Source: Catonia carolina (lineage: Eukaryota > Arthropoda > Insecta > Hemiptera > Achilidae). Taken from it: a stretch of 64,000 nt of DNA. Where the stretch lies: NCBI GenBank assembly GCA_035578175.1, contig JAQMRL010000010.1:29565784-29629783 (forward strand). The letters are read 5' to 3'. Under the pieces are notes generated by a model that saw only the letters and a list, made by a program, of their open reading frames with translations, was not told where the DNA came from and did no database searches. Both the position numbers and the translations under genes were made by a program. Positions 15,201-22,841 of this stretch are shown in pieces (the stretch's first letter is position 1; every line of letters starts with the position of its first letter).

Positions 15201-16803
15201 GGTTGTAGGTTTTTAAATTCTCTACAACATTTTTATATACATTTTTGTGCTAAAATGCATATTAAAGCCGCAATCTTAAAAAAAAAACAAATGTTTTATG
15301 AGAAAACAGCCTCCTCAAGAATTTCAGCAGACATGGCGCCTACCCTATCTGTTAGAGCATTAAAAAATGTAGTAAATAAGGTGATTTTTAAAAAAATCGT
15401 ACGAGCCGTTTTTGAGAAACTTGCAAAAAGTGACACAATTAAACTACTATTTCCGGTTGACCGATTTTGATGAAAATGTTCGTGTCGGGCCCGTTAGTAG
15501 CATCTAACTTAAATTTCAAGTTTGTACAATGTTCCGTTTTTGAGATATTTAGTTCACACACACATGTTTTTTGGGTTCAGGGGGTCTGAAAATGTGTAAA
15601 TCCAGTGAAAACTCGATTTCAAAAAATATACACGAAAACAATACTTTCCTTCTTATATGTTCGTACAGGCAAGAGAAAGTAAAAAGATGCATTAAAATTT
15701 AATTTACTGCACAATATTAGATTCTGTTCTCTTAAAATTTCTGTATTTTCATTTTTTTATGTGTGAATAGATAAACAGTAGTAAAAATACTATATAATAA
15801 TTTTTACTAGTTTTTAATCCTAGAAGTATGACTGCATGTTATCCACAATTTCACTTATTAAAAATCGATTCCGCCCCTATATTTTAATTAAGCAGGGTTT
15901 TTATCATACAGAAGTTTTATCAGCAAACATCGGTAGCAACACATGTTGTATATTTTACAAAAAATCAGTTCTGCAACTTTTAGAATATACTGTTTATTAA
16001 CCCTTTATAGGGCAGTACTACGGGGGAAAATATACAAAAATTTTAAAATGTTAAATTTTGTATTATTGGAACTTGAACAATGTATTTCTTGTGCCAGACC
16101 AGTAAGATATTTATTTATTTATTTGTTTTGTTAAACCCTGGTAAGTAAACTTACCAAGGAAAGTTTATTGAAATGGGAATTACATAATATTTAGTGGTAA
16201 GAATGCTTAATAAAACAACTTACAGTCCTATATAACAGAAAAATGTGTAGAAAAACTGATCTTAACTTTATAGTACCATGAATGCTTGCTTTCTCGTAAA
16301 AAATTCGAGTTTTCTAAGCACTGTACAAAAGTAACTACAAAACAACTTGGTTGCGTAGGCTGTTATGAATCCTTACGACATTCGTGTAACTTATGAAGCA
16401 AATGGTTGCTGCGGACTAATGTCAAAATGCGGATATCCTACTTACCAGAGAACATCAATAAAACCATAAAATTCCATTAGGGTTCAACTGCATAGCTTAT
16501 TGTTGAAAAAAATTGACCTTATTGCCACTGGTAAGTATACTTACCAAAGACCTATAAAGGGTTAAACAGTTTTTAAGATTGTAGAGTAGAAAGAACAAAT
16601 AAAATATAATCATGGTTCTAACAATAATAATGTTTTCTTTTACAGGTCATGCATTTGCAATGCTTTCCATGAAAACAGTAATTGCAAACGTCATCAGAAA
16701 ATACAAATTCCATTCAAATATTGATGTTAAAAATATGCAGTTTAATTATGTACTGATGTTAGAACCGAAAGATGGATACCCAGTCACAATTTCAAGAAGA
16801 TAG
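199..16803 (+). CDS. Gene A: CYP4-like cytochrome P450, C-terminal half (5' end outside window)
   Basis: A membrane-bound heme monooxygenase of the CYP4 type; substrate unknown (this clan includes fatty acid omega-hydroxylases and xenobiotic metabolisers). Five exons join in frame: 199-271, 7395-7498, 9921-10155, 14389-14568 and 16646-16803, 750 nt coding 249 residues plus TAG. All introns begin GT and end AG. Visible motifs are the I-helix AGSDTTG, the K-helix ExxR (EVLR), PDHF in the PERF position, and the heme loop FGMGPRNCPG with the ligand Cys. Oddities: Ala replaces the CYP4 I-helix Glu that links heme covalently in some members, Ser replaces His in GHDTT, and one residue is missing after LRHY where relatives have LYPSVP. 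The frame is open throughout, so it is probably functional. Exons for the N-terminal half must lie upstream. It converges on gene B, and its exon phases match that gene except for one missing intron. Confidence 0.9.
502..900 (-). repeat. R1 SINE-like element with target duplication
   Basis: A full-length copy bounded by the direct repeat CAGATATAGAT (491-501 and 901-911). The tail end reads GTTGTTT on this strand, that is (AAC)n in family orientation. Confidence 0.85.
1181..1950. mobile_element. TIR- or Helitron-like element with nested mariner
   Basis: Two inverted copies of a segment containing TATAATAAAG and AACGTCTGTTTGTTTG bound this interval (about 1183-1240 and 1900-1950). The head, with AGGTAATCTCAGAAACTACTG, resembles non-autonomous Helitron-type repeats common in insects; that assignment is from memory and tentative. 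A rearranged mariner fills the middle. Confidence 0.5.
1315..1871. pseudogene. Rearranged mariner transposase fragment with internal inversion
   Basis: It starts with a mariner-type end, CGAGGGTTATCCAGAAAATA, after TA. From 1315 to about 1731 the minus strand encodes the transposase C-terminal half ([12 protein letters not shown] type). From about 1740 to 1871 the plus strand encodes the preceding part, ending in VVFVHDN. The two parts meet head to head, with an inverted 24-bp match (about 1706-1731 and 1846-1871). Not coding-competent. Confidence 0.75.
2307..3000. mobile_element. TTAA-flanked non-autonomous element (MITE)
   Basis: Ends are GGGGGTAGTCAAC on the left and GTTGACTACCTCC on the right, directly flanked by TTAA at 2303-2306 and 3001-3004. 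There is no ORF of note and the interior is AT-rich. It lies in the first visible gene A intron. TTAA duplications fit piggyBac or Kolobok-type elements. Confidence 0.75.
3001..4470. other. Intron sequence, mostly unassigned, with R8 repeat
   Basis: No coding exon is seen here. The part at about 3365-3620 is a dispersed repeat (R8) whose inverted copy is at 16960-17155; both share GTTGCTTGCCCAAC and AACAAATAATAGC-like stretches. The rest shows nothing I can classify. Confidence 0.5.
4473..5170. mobile_element. TA-flanked TIR element (MITE)
   Basis: The ends CTGGTAACGC and GCATTACCAG are inverted and flanked by TA at 4471 and 5171. The inverted match continues inward through TATAAGTTGACGA and GCGGAGG. 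No coding capacity. Confidence 0.65.
5440..6081 (-). pseudogene. Non-LTR retrotransposon RT C-terminal fragment
   Basis: The minus strand translates, with interruptions, to a typical LINE tail: QTVILPEVQYTSKTLFGPY, then an ENIERRIVRKCI segment and a basic C-terminus. Stops and frameshifts are present and the RT core is absent. A shorter relative lies at 18548. Confidence 0.65.
6094..6488 (-). repeat. R1 SINE-like element with target duplication
   Basis: Full-length copy flanked by GTTTTATTAAT (6083-6093 and 6489-6499). Confidence 0.85.
6525..6683 (+). repeat. R4 tRNA-like SINE
   Basis: The head has the A-box region TGGTGTAGTGACTAACGC and a degraded B box (GGGTTTGATTTCC). The body carries the R4 sequence AATTTTAACATTTTAAAACC and the end is AAATAAACTAAAAA. 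Confidence 0.7.
6880..7046 (-). repeat. R4-type SINE
   Basis: Antisense copy: the B-box complement GGAATTGAACC and the A-box end GGCTAACCACTAC are visible, with the AATAAA-rich tail end on the left. Confidence 0.65.
7133..7290 (+). repeat. R4-type SINE, 5' truncated
   Basis: It begins just before the B box (CCGGGTTCAATTCC), keeps the R4 body and ends in AAATAAACTAAAAAAAAC. Confidence 0.65.
7395..7498 (+). CDS. Gene A exon, start of I-helix
   Basis: 104 nt between TTTCAG and GTAAGT. It encodes the segment ending in ITDMFIA, just before the oxygen-binding motif, and matches gene B exon 8 in phase. Confidence 0.9.
7733..8080 (+). repeat. R2 tRNA-derived SINE
   Basis: Nearly full copy with the head palindrome TCAGCTG/CAGCTGA, the B box TGGTTCAAATCC and an internal small duplication near 7805-7845, ending in an A-rich tail. 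It lies in the gene A intron after exon 7395-7498. Confidence 0.8.
8125..8831 (-). pseudogene. Degenerate mariner copy (N-terminal half)
   Basis: The minus strand encodes the mariner N-terminal HTH region (EDRRFMINKISEETGVSKSV) and, in a second frame, [15 protein letters not shown] with the first catalytic Asp. The left end contains AACCCAAAAATAACCGG, like the ends of the mariner at 26360. The C-terminal catalytic half is missing. Related to, but diverged from, that copy. Confidence 0.75.
8785..9818. repeat. Large palindrome with ~300-bp arms
   Basis: The left arm (about 8785-9100) is the inverted copy of the right arm (about 9525-9818). Shared landmarks are the CATCAGAGTA end, AAAATCTGTAGAAGATATTA, CTTCAGTCATCTATA, AGTCCTGTTACCCAATTG and GTTGGTAGCCCTACTCAACC. 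The match extends outward beyond the TIRs of the enclosed element at 8927-9692. Confidence 0.8.
8927..9692 (+). mobile_element. Mariner-like element with long TIRs, internally deleted
   Basis: TA (8925) and TA (9693) flank ends that read TGATTTTTTAGTCCTGTTAC and its complement. The inside holds a broken transposase N-terminus, [20 protein letters not shown], also present on the minus strand of the larger relative at 42565-45857. Stops interrupt the frame, so it is non-autonomous. Confidence 0.75.
9921..10155 (+). CDS. Gene A exon, I-helix to K-helix
   Basis: 235 nt from GGTTTCAG to GTAAGT. It contains GSDTTG and the ExxR motif EVLR. In gene B the same stretch is split into exons 9 (69 nt) and 10 (172 nt), so A lacks that intron. 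Confidence 0.93.
10296..11837 (-). CDS. Non-LTR retrotransposon reverse transcriptase (5'-truncated element)
   Basis: A 513-residue open frame encoding the RT and C-terminal region of a LINE-type element, which would copy its RNA into DNA at a nicked target. Motifs: AFVDFEKAFD at about residues 194-203 (catalytic Asp), NQGVRQGCSLSP at 251-262, FADD at 297-300 (catalytic Asp pair), and a C-terminal GRPRKRW. The frame stays open upstream of the first ATG to about 11975 (FARQVVRKAQRDSWD), but no endonuclease domain is present, so the insertion is 5' truncated. That this frame is still open implies a fairly recent copy. It lies antisense in the gene A intron 10156-14388. The clade is not certain. 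Confidence 0.88.
   Translation of the reverse strand: MRSINRVERDNAPLNIISDVEWEKHYKELWHSEDAGIGCPFEPSANNSVDSITIEELQHSLRSIRNRKAAGLDGLNGELFKYGGMFFELRFLHLLNKCWRRHGIPEEWKKAEVISLFKKGKRNDCRNYRGISLLNVGYKIYSKIINCRVKNIAEAILNEEQNGFRIGRSCSDNVFSVKRIIEKRREYNLETHMAFVDFEKAFDRVDRRHLWNILCERGYPLHLINAIKTLYHNTQIVINTGKKRLEEMTINQGVRQGCSLSPTLFNIYIDHIFRKWKCRVDLGIKLNNEKYLNALLFADDLWIIQENEDSLQKSIHVLNNLCKEYNFRISKEKTKIMAFTGKFPTRSKIVVDDKVLEQVSQYCYLGCNISFKDDLDIEKKIGKFQSICGNISRTLGKKARKETTMKFYKVMAAPVLLYGSESWVTTKPLESRVQAAEMRFLRRVKGCDRRDHIRNDDIRKELNVYSLNERVLQYRNQWKEHVKRMPAERFPLNILNYHPVGKRDVGRPRKRWQ
11999..12712. mobile_element. Possible piggyBac-type TTAA element remnant
   Basis: It begins TTAA then CACTTTCC, like the element at 42756 (TTAA then CACTTTG), and shares GTGCCCGTATGA-type subterminal sequence with it. 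On the minus strand at 12240-12352 a short acidic start, MSRDALDCFV then DDTDIDESYI, resembles piggyBac transposase N-termini. The right end (TTAA near 12712) is a weak match. Confidence 0.4.
12735..13126 (-). repeat. R1 SINE-like element with target duplication
   Basis: Diverged full copy flanked by ATTCACAAA (12726-12734 and 13127-13135). Confidence 0.8.
13394..14154. mobile_element. Fold-back element built from inverted mariner 3' ends
   Basis: TA at 13392 and 14155 flank ends CGAGGGTTATCC and GGATAACCCTCA. The left arm (13394-13760) and right arm (13783-14154) are inverted copies of the same mariner 3' half, separated by a ~22-nt spacer with CTTCGAGCTGTATGAGG. Each arm outward encodes [20 protein letters not shown] (third catalytic Asp region) to the C-terminus, so both strands give near-identical translations. 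No complete transposase. It lies in gene A intron 10156-14388, so the pre-mRNA could form a hairpin of about 365 bp. Confidence 0.9.
14389..14568 (+). CDS. Gene A exon, PERF region and heme-binding loop
   Basis: 180 nt, the same length as gene B exon 11. It encodes LPAGTSVHLSFYGVHRD, PDHF and FGMGPRNCP, with the heme-ligand Cys four codons before the donor. Confidence 0.95.
14813..15685 (-). repeat. R5 unclassified ~0.9-kb element
   Basis: One end is the hairpin-forming GGTGTGAAACACTCACAC followed by ACTTTCTCTTGCC; the other is GGCAAGAGAAAGTAAAAA. It matches the opposite-orientation copy at 41318-42229. No ORF of note. It lies in gene A intron 14569-16645. Confidence 0.75.
16001..16561. mobile_element. 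piggyBac-type MITE
   Basis: TTAA (15997-16000 and 16562-16565) flanks ends CCCTTTATAGG and CCTATAAAGGG, the CCC..GGG plus TTAA signature of piggyBac-like elements. Inside each half sits a palindrome, GGTAAGTAAACTTACC near 16140 and GGTAAGTATACTTACC near 16530. No transposase. It lies just upstream of the last gene A exon. Confidence 0.85.
16646..16803 (+). CDS. Gene A last coding exon
   Basis: 158 nt, identical in length to the last exon of gene B. It encodes HAFAMLSMKTV, the L-helix that follows the heme Cys, and runs to TAG at 16801. An ATTAAA variant near 16930 could serve polyadenylation; no AATAAA was seen in the first 150 nt. Confidence 0.93.
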
Positions 16804-16959
16804 AATTTTAATTTTCTTAAATAATGATAAAATTTCCTGTAAATTATTAATTATTATATTAGTTTTATGCTTTATATTTATTTATTATTTAAATGGGTAT
16901 TACAAACTCTAAGAGGAGAGTCTGACCAAATTAAAAAAAATTTCTTTTAAGAAAGAGGC

Positions 16960-17155
16960 CTTCAGGCCAACTCAGTTAATTAGATGGTAAAAAGTTGCTA
17001 TTATTTGCTAAGAAACACTAGTTGGGCAAGCAACTCCTGTTCCTGTTCAAAATTTCATCCCAAATTACATAAAAAAATTATAGCAAAAACCAGGGATAAA
17101 ATTGGGTGTCAATAAAGTACAGTTTCTGATAACAAATAAAAAAAAATTAAGAAGC
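16960..17155 (-). repeat. R8 dispersed repeat
   Basis: Inverted relative of 3365-3620, sharing GTTGGGCAAGCAAC and GCTATTATTTGCTAAG. Unclassified. Confidence 0.5.
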
Positions 17156-17168
17156 TTATATTTTATCC

Positions 17169-17619
17169 CATAACAGACAGGTGGGTGTCAAATTATTTAC
17201 ACTCAATCTGTTAGTTGCAGGGCTAAAATAAATAGTTGTGTTTCTTATCACATGGATAGCCAATCAAATGACTGAATCATTTAAGAACTTGACATGTCCT
17301 ATACTCCCTTTGGAGTCTCCAGGATGCAAGTAGCAAAAAAAAAAAAAGAACAGAAGAGATAGAGGTGTAAAAGACACTAATCAGAGTTATCTCGTCTGAA
17401 AGTAATGGATTTCATTATACAGCCAGACCCTGTGGTGAATGAAGTGAAAGTGTCATTTGTAGAGTGGAAAATATATGCTTTTCAGAGGGCCCGGCATGCT
17501 GATAAGTGTACTTTTCCACTAAGTGAGGAAGGCAATGGTAAACCACCTCACTCCTCGATTTACTTAGTAAAACCTCTACAGGTTCAAACCAGTCTTTTGG
17601 CTGATGACCTAAACAACAC
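17169..17619 (+). repeat. R1 SINE-like element with insertion
   Basis: Full copy in family orientation, flanked by ATATTTTATCC (17158-17168 and 17620-17630). It is longer than relatives because of a ~60-bp A-tailed insert at about 17286-17350. Confidence 0.85.
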
Positions 17620-17940
17620 ATATTTTATCCATTTATCAAGGACCTAAAGGTAAATATTTTCCTAAATTTTACTTATTTTATCACGATCACAACCTCCTTG
17701 ATAGGGGGAGATGTGAGAAAACAATGCTTATGAAAATAATCATCTCAGTAAAAATTTCCCAACCAACTTGATTCAAAAATTAAAAAAAAATGTAGTTGCA
17801 CCATTTTGACAATAACATATATTTTCTAACATGATACTAAGACTGCATTTGCATATATAGTCTTTATAGACTTTATAAGTCTTATGTTTATATAAGTCAC
17901 ATGGTCACTTTATAAGTCATTAACAGTCTTTATAAGTCAC

Positions 17941-18236
17941 ATGGTCAGCCAATTATATGGCTGAATCATTAAAGAAAAGAAGAGGTAAAAGACACTACTC
18001 AGAGTTATCTCCTCTGAGAGTAATGAATTTCACTATACACCCAGACTCTGCGGTGAATGAAGTGAAGATGTCATTTGCAGGGTGGAAAGTAGATGCTTTT
18101 CGGAGGGCCTGGCAAGCTGATAAGCATACCTTCCCACTCAGTGAAGAAGGCATTGGTAAACCAACTCACTCCTCGTATTACTTAGTAAAGCCTTTACAGG
18201 TTCAAACCAGCCTTTCGACTGATGACCTAAACAAGT
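17941..18236 (+). repeat. R1 SINE-like element, 5' truncated
   Basis: It starts at the CACATGGTCAGCC part of R1 and runs to CTAAACAAG. It is preceded by a short local repeat array of CTTTATAAGTC units (17865-17945). Confidence 0.75.
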
Positions 18237-18240
18237 CTTA

Positions 18241-19391
18241 TATAGTCTTTTTAAGAACATGTTAATTTATTTTCAATTTTTTTCATGAACGTTTTTGGTT
18301 TTTCTACTTTTAAACTCAATGAAAACTTTTCTACCGAGATTTATTCTATACTGATCCAATACTACGGTAAAATATTCTGAATCAGTGGAAAAAATTATTC
18401 ATTTATCTAAACTACACCTCAAATTATGATTATTTTAGTGTTTTCTTTTTTCTGAATTAGGCCAATTAAACAAAGTGAGGTGATTTAGATGTTTCTGGAA
18501 GTTCATTTTGCAGCCCACATTCTCTGCATTAATTCACTTTAGGTTTTCTTCTTCTTCTGTCACCCGATGCTCTATTTTTGCTCTTCATGAAAGCCCTTAA
18601 AATCCATAATTAGCTGTTTGTATTTAATTTGGTTCATTAAGTTTTCTTGGTTTATTTCAAATTTCTCAATATCCTATCTTTAAACCATGGTTTCCTTAAA
18701 CCATTTATCAGACACTTTAGGTTTATTGTTTAGTGTCTTAAAAATTTATTTTATGATTATTTTAGTACTTATAAAAACAAAATTACAATTTTTGGAAATA
18801 AACAATAAAAGAAGCAAGCTCTGAAATGTGCAATCAGGAACACAAACCTGATTTAAACACCTATATAAATATTGCAATCTATATTAAATTAATAATATTT
18901 ATAAAGAATAAAAGAAAGTTTTGTATGTAGGAGATTTTGGAGAAGGAAATCATGAAAGTTACCAGGGTAGATTTAAAATTTTTGTTTTAAAAATATTTCC
19001 AGATGATGTTGGAACAATGTAATTATACTACATTTATCAGAAAATTTTGGGCTATATATTTAGCCAAAAAGCAATATTTACAAAAACAAAAATTTTCAAA
19101 AAAAGAAAAAACAAATTTTTCTTTTTTTTACGCAGACTTTCCTCTTTAAATTGTAATATTATTTATGAATACACATTAAACAATACGACAATATTGTATA
19201 GATAAGTGTTACTCACCACTTTGTATCCATAAACATTTTTTTGTGGTATACTACTGAAGCATTTTGCACTTTTTTTATTACTGTACTGTATTACATAGAA
19301 TCTTATGTAGCTGTATAGATGTACTGATTGAAAAAAATATTTTTGTGTTTTGTATTCTATTGAAAATCGACTAGCTACTGTCCTCTCTTCT
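18241..19391. other. Intergenic AT-rich stretch with LINE tail fragment
   Basis: At 18548-18730 the minus strand translates to KWFKETMV, then DIEKFEINQENLMNQIKYKQL, the same C-terminal tail as the LINE fragment at 5440-6081. Nothing else is recognisable. Confidence 0.45.
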
Positions 19392-19922
19392 TCATGTAGC
19401 ATCTCCATTACGAAGGTGTGCTAGCATCATGGCAATCCTGACCTTGGAAACTGTAGCTCTAACTAGGTCGATGGATGAAAAAATAAACCACTCTCGCAGG
19501 TTCCGTAGCCAGGAGGTTCTTCTTCTTCCAACCGATCGTTTGCCCATAATCTTTCCCTGGATGACAAGATGAAGGATTTCATATTTTGGACCTCTCAAGA
19601 CATGGCCGAGGTACACCAGCTTTCTCTTCTTGATTTCGATCATCACTTCCATTCCCTTCTGCATCCTCCTTAGGACTTCCATGTTTGTGACTCTCTCTGT
19701 CCAAGATATTTTGTGCATCCTTCTGTAAACCCACATCTCAAAGGCCTCAAGTCTTCGTTCACATTGCCTATTGGTAGTCCAGGCCTCTGCACCATAGTAC
19801 AGCACCGGAAAGATGTAACACCTCAGCACACGAATTCTCAAGTCCAGACTCAGATTGTGGTTGCACAGCATCCTCTTCATTTTCACAAAAACTACTGTCC
19901 AAACAACAGTAATGTAATTCAA
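19392..19922 (-). pseudogene. Non-LTR retrotransposon C-terminal fragment, second lineage
   Basis: A 176-residue frame, typical of the region after the RT core in insect LINEs: LRIRVLRCYIFPVLYYGAEA, FEMWVYRRMHKISWTE, KKRKLVYLGHVLRGPKYEIL and GKRSVGRRRTSWLRNLREW. The catalytic RT motifs are missing, so this is a 5'-truncated remnant, distinct from the element at 10296. Confidence 0.8.
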
Positions 19923-19990
19923 AATGAATTAAAACAATAAACATACTCATCACTATGTTTTCGTAAAATTTTTTTTATTATATCCTATTA

Positions 19991-20315
19991 GACCCACCGG
20001 GTTGGTCTAGAGGTAAAGTCGTCTCCGAAATCAGCTGTTAACAGCTGATTTTTGAAGACGAAGGTTCCTGGTTCAAATCCTAGTAAAGGTAGTTACTTTT
20101 ATACAGATTTCAATTCTAGACAATGGTTACCGGTGTACTTTGATGGTAGGGGTTTAATTAACCATACTCTCTCAGGAATGGTTGGCCTGGGTCTGTACAA
20201 GACTACACCTCATTTACACGTCATACACATCATCCTCATCTCATTGGGTCATGGGGTTGCTTATTGTTCTAAATTGAACAGATTGCAACGTACACAAATT
20301 AGAATAAAAAAAAAA
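19991..20315 (+). repeat. R2 tRNA-derived SINE, full length with TSD
   Basis: Flanked by TATCCTATTA on both sides. The head has an A box (TGGTCTAGAGG) and B box (GGTTCAAATCC), separated by the palindrome TCAGCTG/CAGCTGA. It ends in poly(A). This is the best reference copy of R2. Confidence 0.9.
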
Positions 20316-20366
20316 TATCCTATTAAAAATTTAGTGCTCCTATTCTCAGTTCTTTTATCTGCTATT

Positions 20367-20535
20367 GCTGGCCGCTTTGGCGTAGTTGGTAACGTGCTCG
20401 CCTCTCATCACGCAATCTTGGGTTCGAATCCCATTCAAGCACGGGATATTTTCATACGTTACAAAAATTATTTCATCCTTCACTGTCTGCATTAGCAGTA
20501 ATTTCAGAACAGTCAGACATTAAACAAAAAAAAAA
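20367..20535 (+). repeat. R3 tRNA-derived SINE
   Basis: A box TGGCGTAGTTGG, B box GGGTTCGAATCC, a body ending ACAGTCAGACATTAAAC and a poly(A) tail. Confidence 0.85.
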
Positions 20536-20572
20536 GAACAATTACACGCATACATGCATAATGTTTTTTTTA

Positions 20573-20762
20573 AATTCATTTATTTAACGTCGCATCAATT
20601 ACAACGGTCATTAGCGACGAAGTTGGGGTGTAACTATTTACAATGGAGGATGAAATGATTTTTTGTAACGTATGTAAATATGCAATGCCTGAGTGGGATT
20701 CGAACCCAGGACCATAATGTTTATCAGGCTGACACACGCACAATTCAGCCACGCTGGCAAAC
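20573..20762 (-). repeat. R3 tRNA-derived SINE variant
   Basis: Antisense copy with GGATTCGAACCC (B-box complement). The tail region contains AACGTCGCATCAATTACAAC, also seen in the copy at 23685. Confidence 0.8.
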
Positions 20763-21530
20763 ATTCTGATTCGTTTAAACACATGGAACAGCAGAGTTCA
20801 TCAACGGTAAAAAGTAATATAAACAACATTATGTAAAGTCCTCTTCAATATTCTGATGAATGCCGCATTCATGTTAAGTTGAAAGAATATTACTTTTGTA
20901 AATATGAAGCTCTTATGTTATAAATCCAATAAAAAAAAATAGTTGCAAGAAATTTTTGTTTATTATATTAAAAAAAAAAATATATAAAGTATTTACTATT
21001 AAAAATGAAAATAAGAACACCTAAATATTTTAATTTTAGTTATAATACAAGTGTAATAATGATTAATTATAATTTTATAATAAAAATGTAAATTAAAAAA
21101 GTGTATAATTATTATTAAATAAAGTGTACAATTTATAAAAACATTTACGGTTATTACAAACTATACTATTTTTTAAGGCTGATGAGCGCTTAATGTGTGC
21201 ATTGGCTCCTACCAATTTTACAGCTAGCCAATGACTTGCCTGCAACGTTGCCAATACTTGCTCTTGTCGCTCTGCTAAATATTTCATCAGCTATTTTTTG
21301 TTCTTTCAATAACAATTATAACCTATAACCAGCTGATTTTATTATAAAGTATTGAAATTTAACGGACTCTAAAATCAATGTGTTCAGTACGAGATGCAAG
21401 ACACGACTGAACTATTGTGGCTCATACGCATGCACGCATAATGTTTATCAGGTATAATCTGACAACGCTGGCAAACGTTCTGATTGGTCTAAATGCGTGG
21501 AACAGCAGAGCTCATCAACCATGAAAATCA
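20712..21530 (+). repeat. Direct repeat pair (about 20712-20815 and 21425-21530)
   Basis: Both segments contain CATAATGTTTATCAGG, ACGCTGGCAAAC and GGAACAGCAGAG. The sequence between is AT-rich with no gene seen. The family is unclassified. Confidence 0.55.
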
Positions 21531-22683
21531 TATTAATTACACAATTTTTACAACAGTATAAATTTCCCAAAATTATAAAATTATTCATAAATAACTTTTA
21601 AAATATTTCACTGACATCGATGAGTTTAAAGCACTAATGCTTGGTTAATCAGAAATGAAATTGTTCAAAAAAGAAATGCTAATATTTATTCAGATTTGAA
21701 TACTAGACAGTGGTTACCGGTGTATTTTCATAGTTGGGATTCATTAAAAAAAAAAGATTACTGAAGCACAACAAAGTTCAATTTTATAACATTCTTTTGG
21801 CTAATACTTTTGCTCAATCAACACTATTTTTATAACCTCCTTTTGTCTGATATGTTCTTGTAATTTTAATTACATTCAACAAAATAAATAAAGTTAATAC
21901 TTAACAAAAATATTAAGATATAACGAGATAAGTTTAGATAAATCACTGATTTAAAAAGAATTAAAATCCAACACAAGTATATTATGTAACAAAATCACAG
22001 CTTCATAAATTCAATAATCAATATAGATAATAAAACATTTATAGAAAGAAACTGACTGTTTATACATTCTATTAATTGATCTATTATCTATTATATTATA
22101 TTATTATCTATATTAATTAATTAATTAATCGATTTAATGATAACTATTATTATCATAAAAATATGTCAGCATAAATAAATTAATAAAAAAAAACTTGAAA
22201 CAGTATTAATGAAAATTGGTAGTGTATTAATTAAAGAAGTAATTGCATTCTGCAAAAAATTTATTATAAGTCTCAAGCATCAAATTTATGTATTGGAGAA
22301 TACATAAGGAATCAAAAACAAAGTAATCACAGTAAATAATAATGGCATGTTACCAAATATTATTAAATATGGTACCAGAAGCCATACAATACATATACTA
22401 AGGCTTAAACTTAATTATTAATCTCACTAAAATATAATTAACAAATAAAATGCGACTGGAACACCTAGAATTAATAATTATTGCATTACTTACAACATAA
22501 TCTCAACAAAAATTTTGATTTTCATTGCAAATTATTGACTAATTAGACTTTATGTTATAAAAAAAATATATTAAAGGTTAAAACACATTAAAACTATGAT
22601 AAATTAATTTCTAAAACAATTAATTCTCATCAATATAAAATGAGCATTAATTAACTATGGTTTTCATAAAATAATTAAATGAA
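21531..22683. other. AT-rich intergenic stretch between convergent P450 genes
   Basis: No gene is seen. A short R2 fragment lies at about 21690-21745. A minus-strand AATAAA (TTTATT at about 22259) would give gene B a 3' UTR of about 420 nt; this is a plausible but unproven polyadenylation signal. Confidence 0.45.
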
Positions 22684-22841
22684 CTAACGATTCTCCAGTC
22701 TAATATAAACTCCAGTGACTGATCTCAGAACTAATTCAGAGCCAACAATGATGTCTGGACAATTGATTGGAGGCAATAATTTAAACTTACGTACGATTGA
22801 ACTGAGAACAGATTTTACTTCAAGCATAGCAAATTTCTGAC
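22684..22841 (-). CDS. Gene B exon 12, last coding exon
   Basis: 158 nt starting with [20 protein letters not shown] and ending at TAG (22686-22684). Confidence 0.95.

Noticed and set aside
20367..20440. tRNA-like sequences with A and B boxes (also at 28518, 40845 and 62641)
   Set aside because: They are heads of R3/R4 SINEs with shared bodies and poly(A) tails; no clean cloverleaf with a free 3' end was seen.
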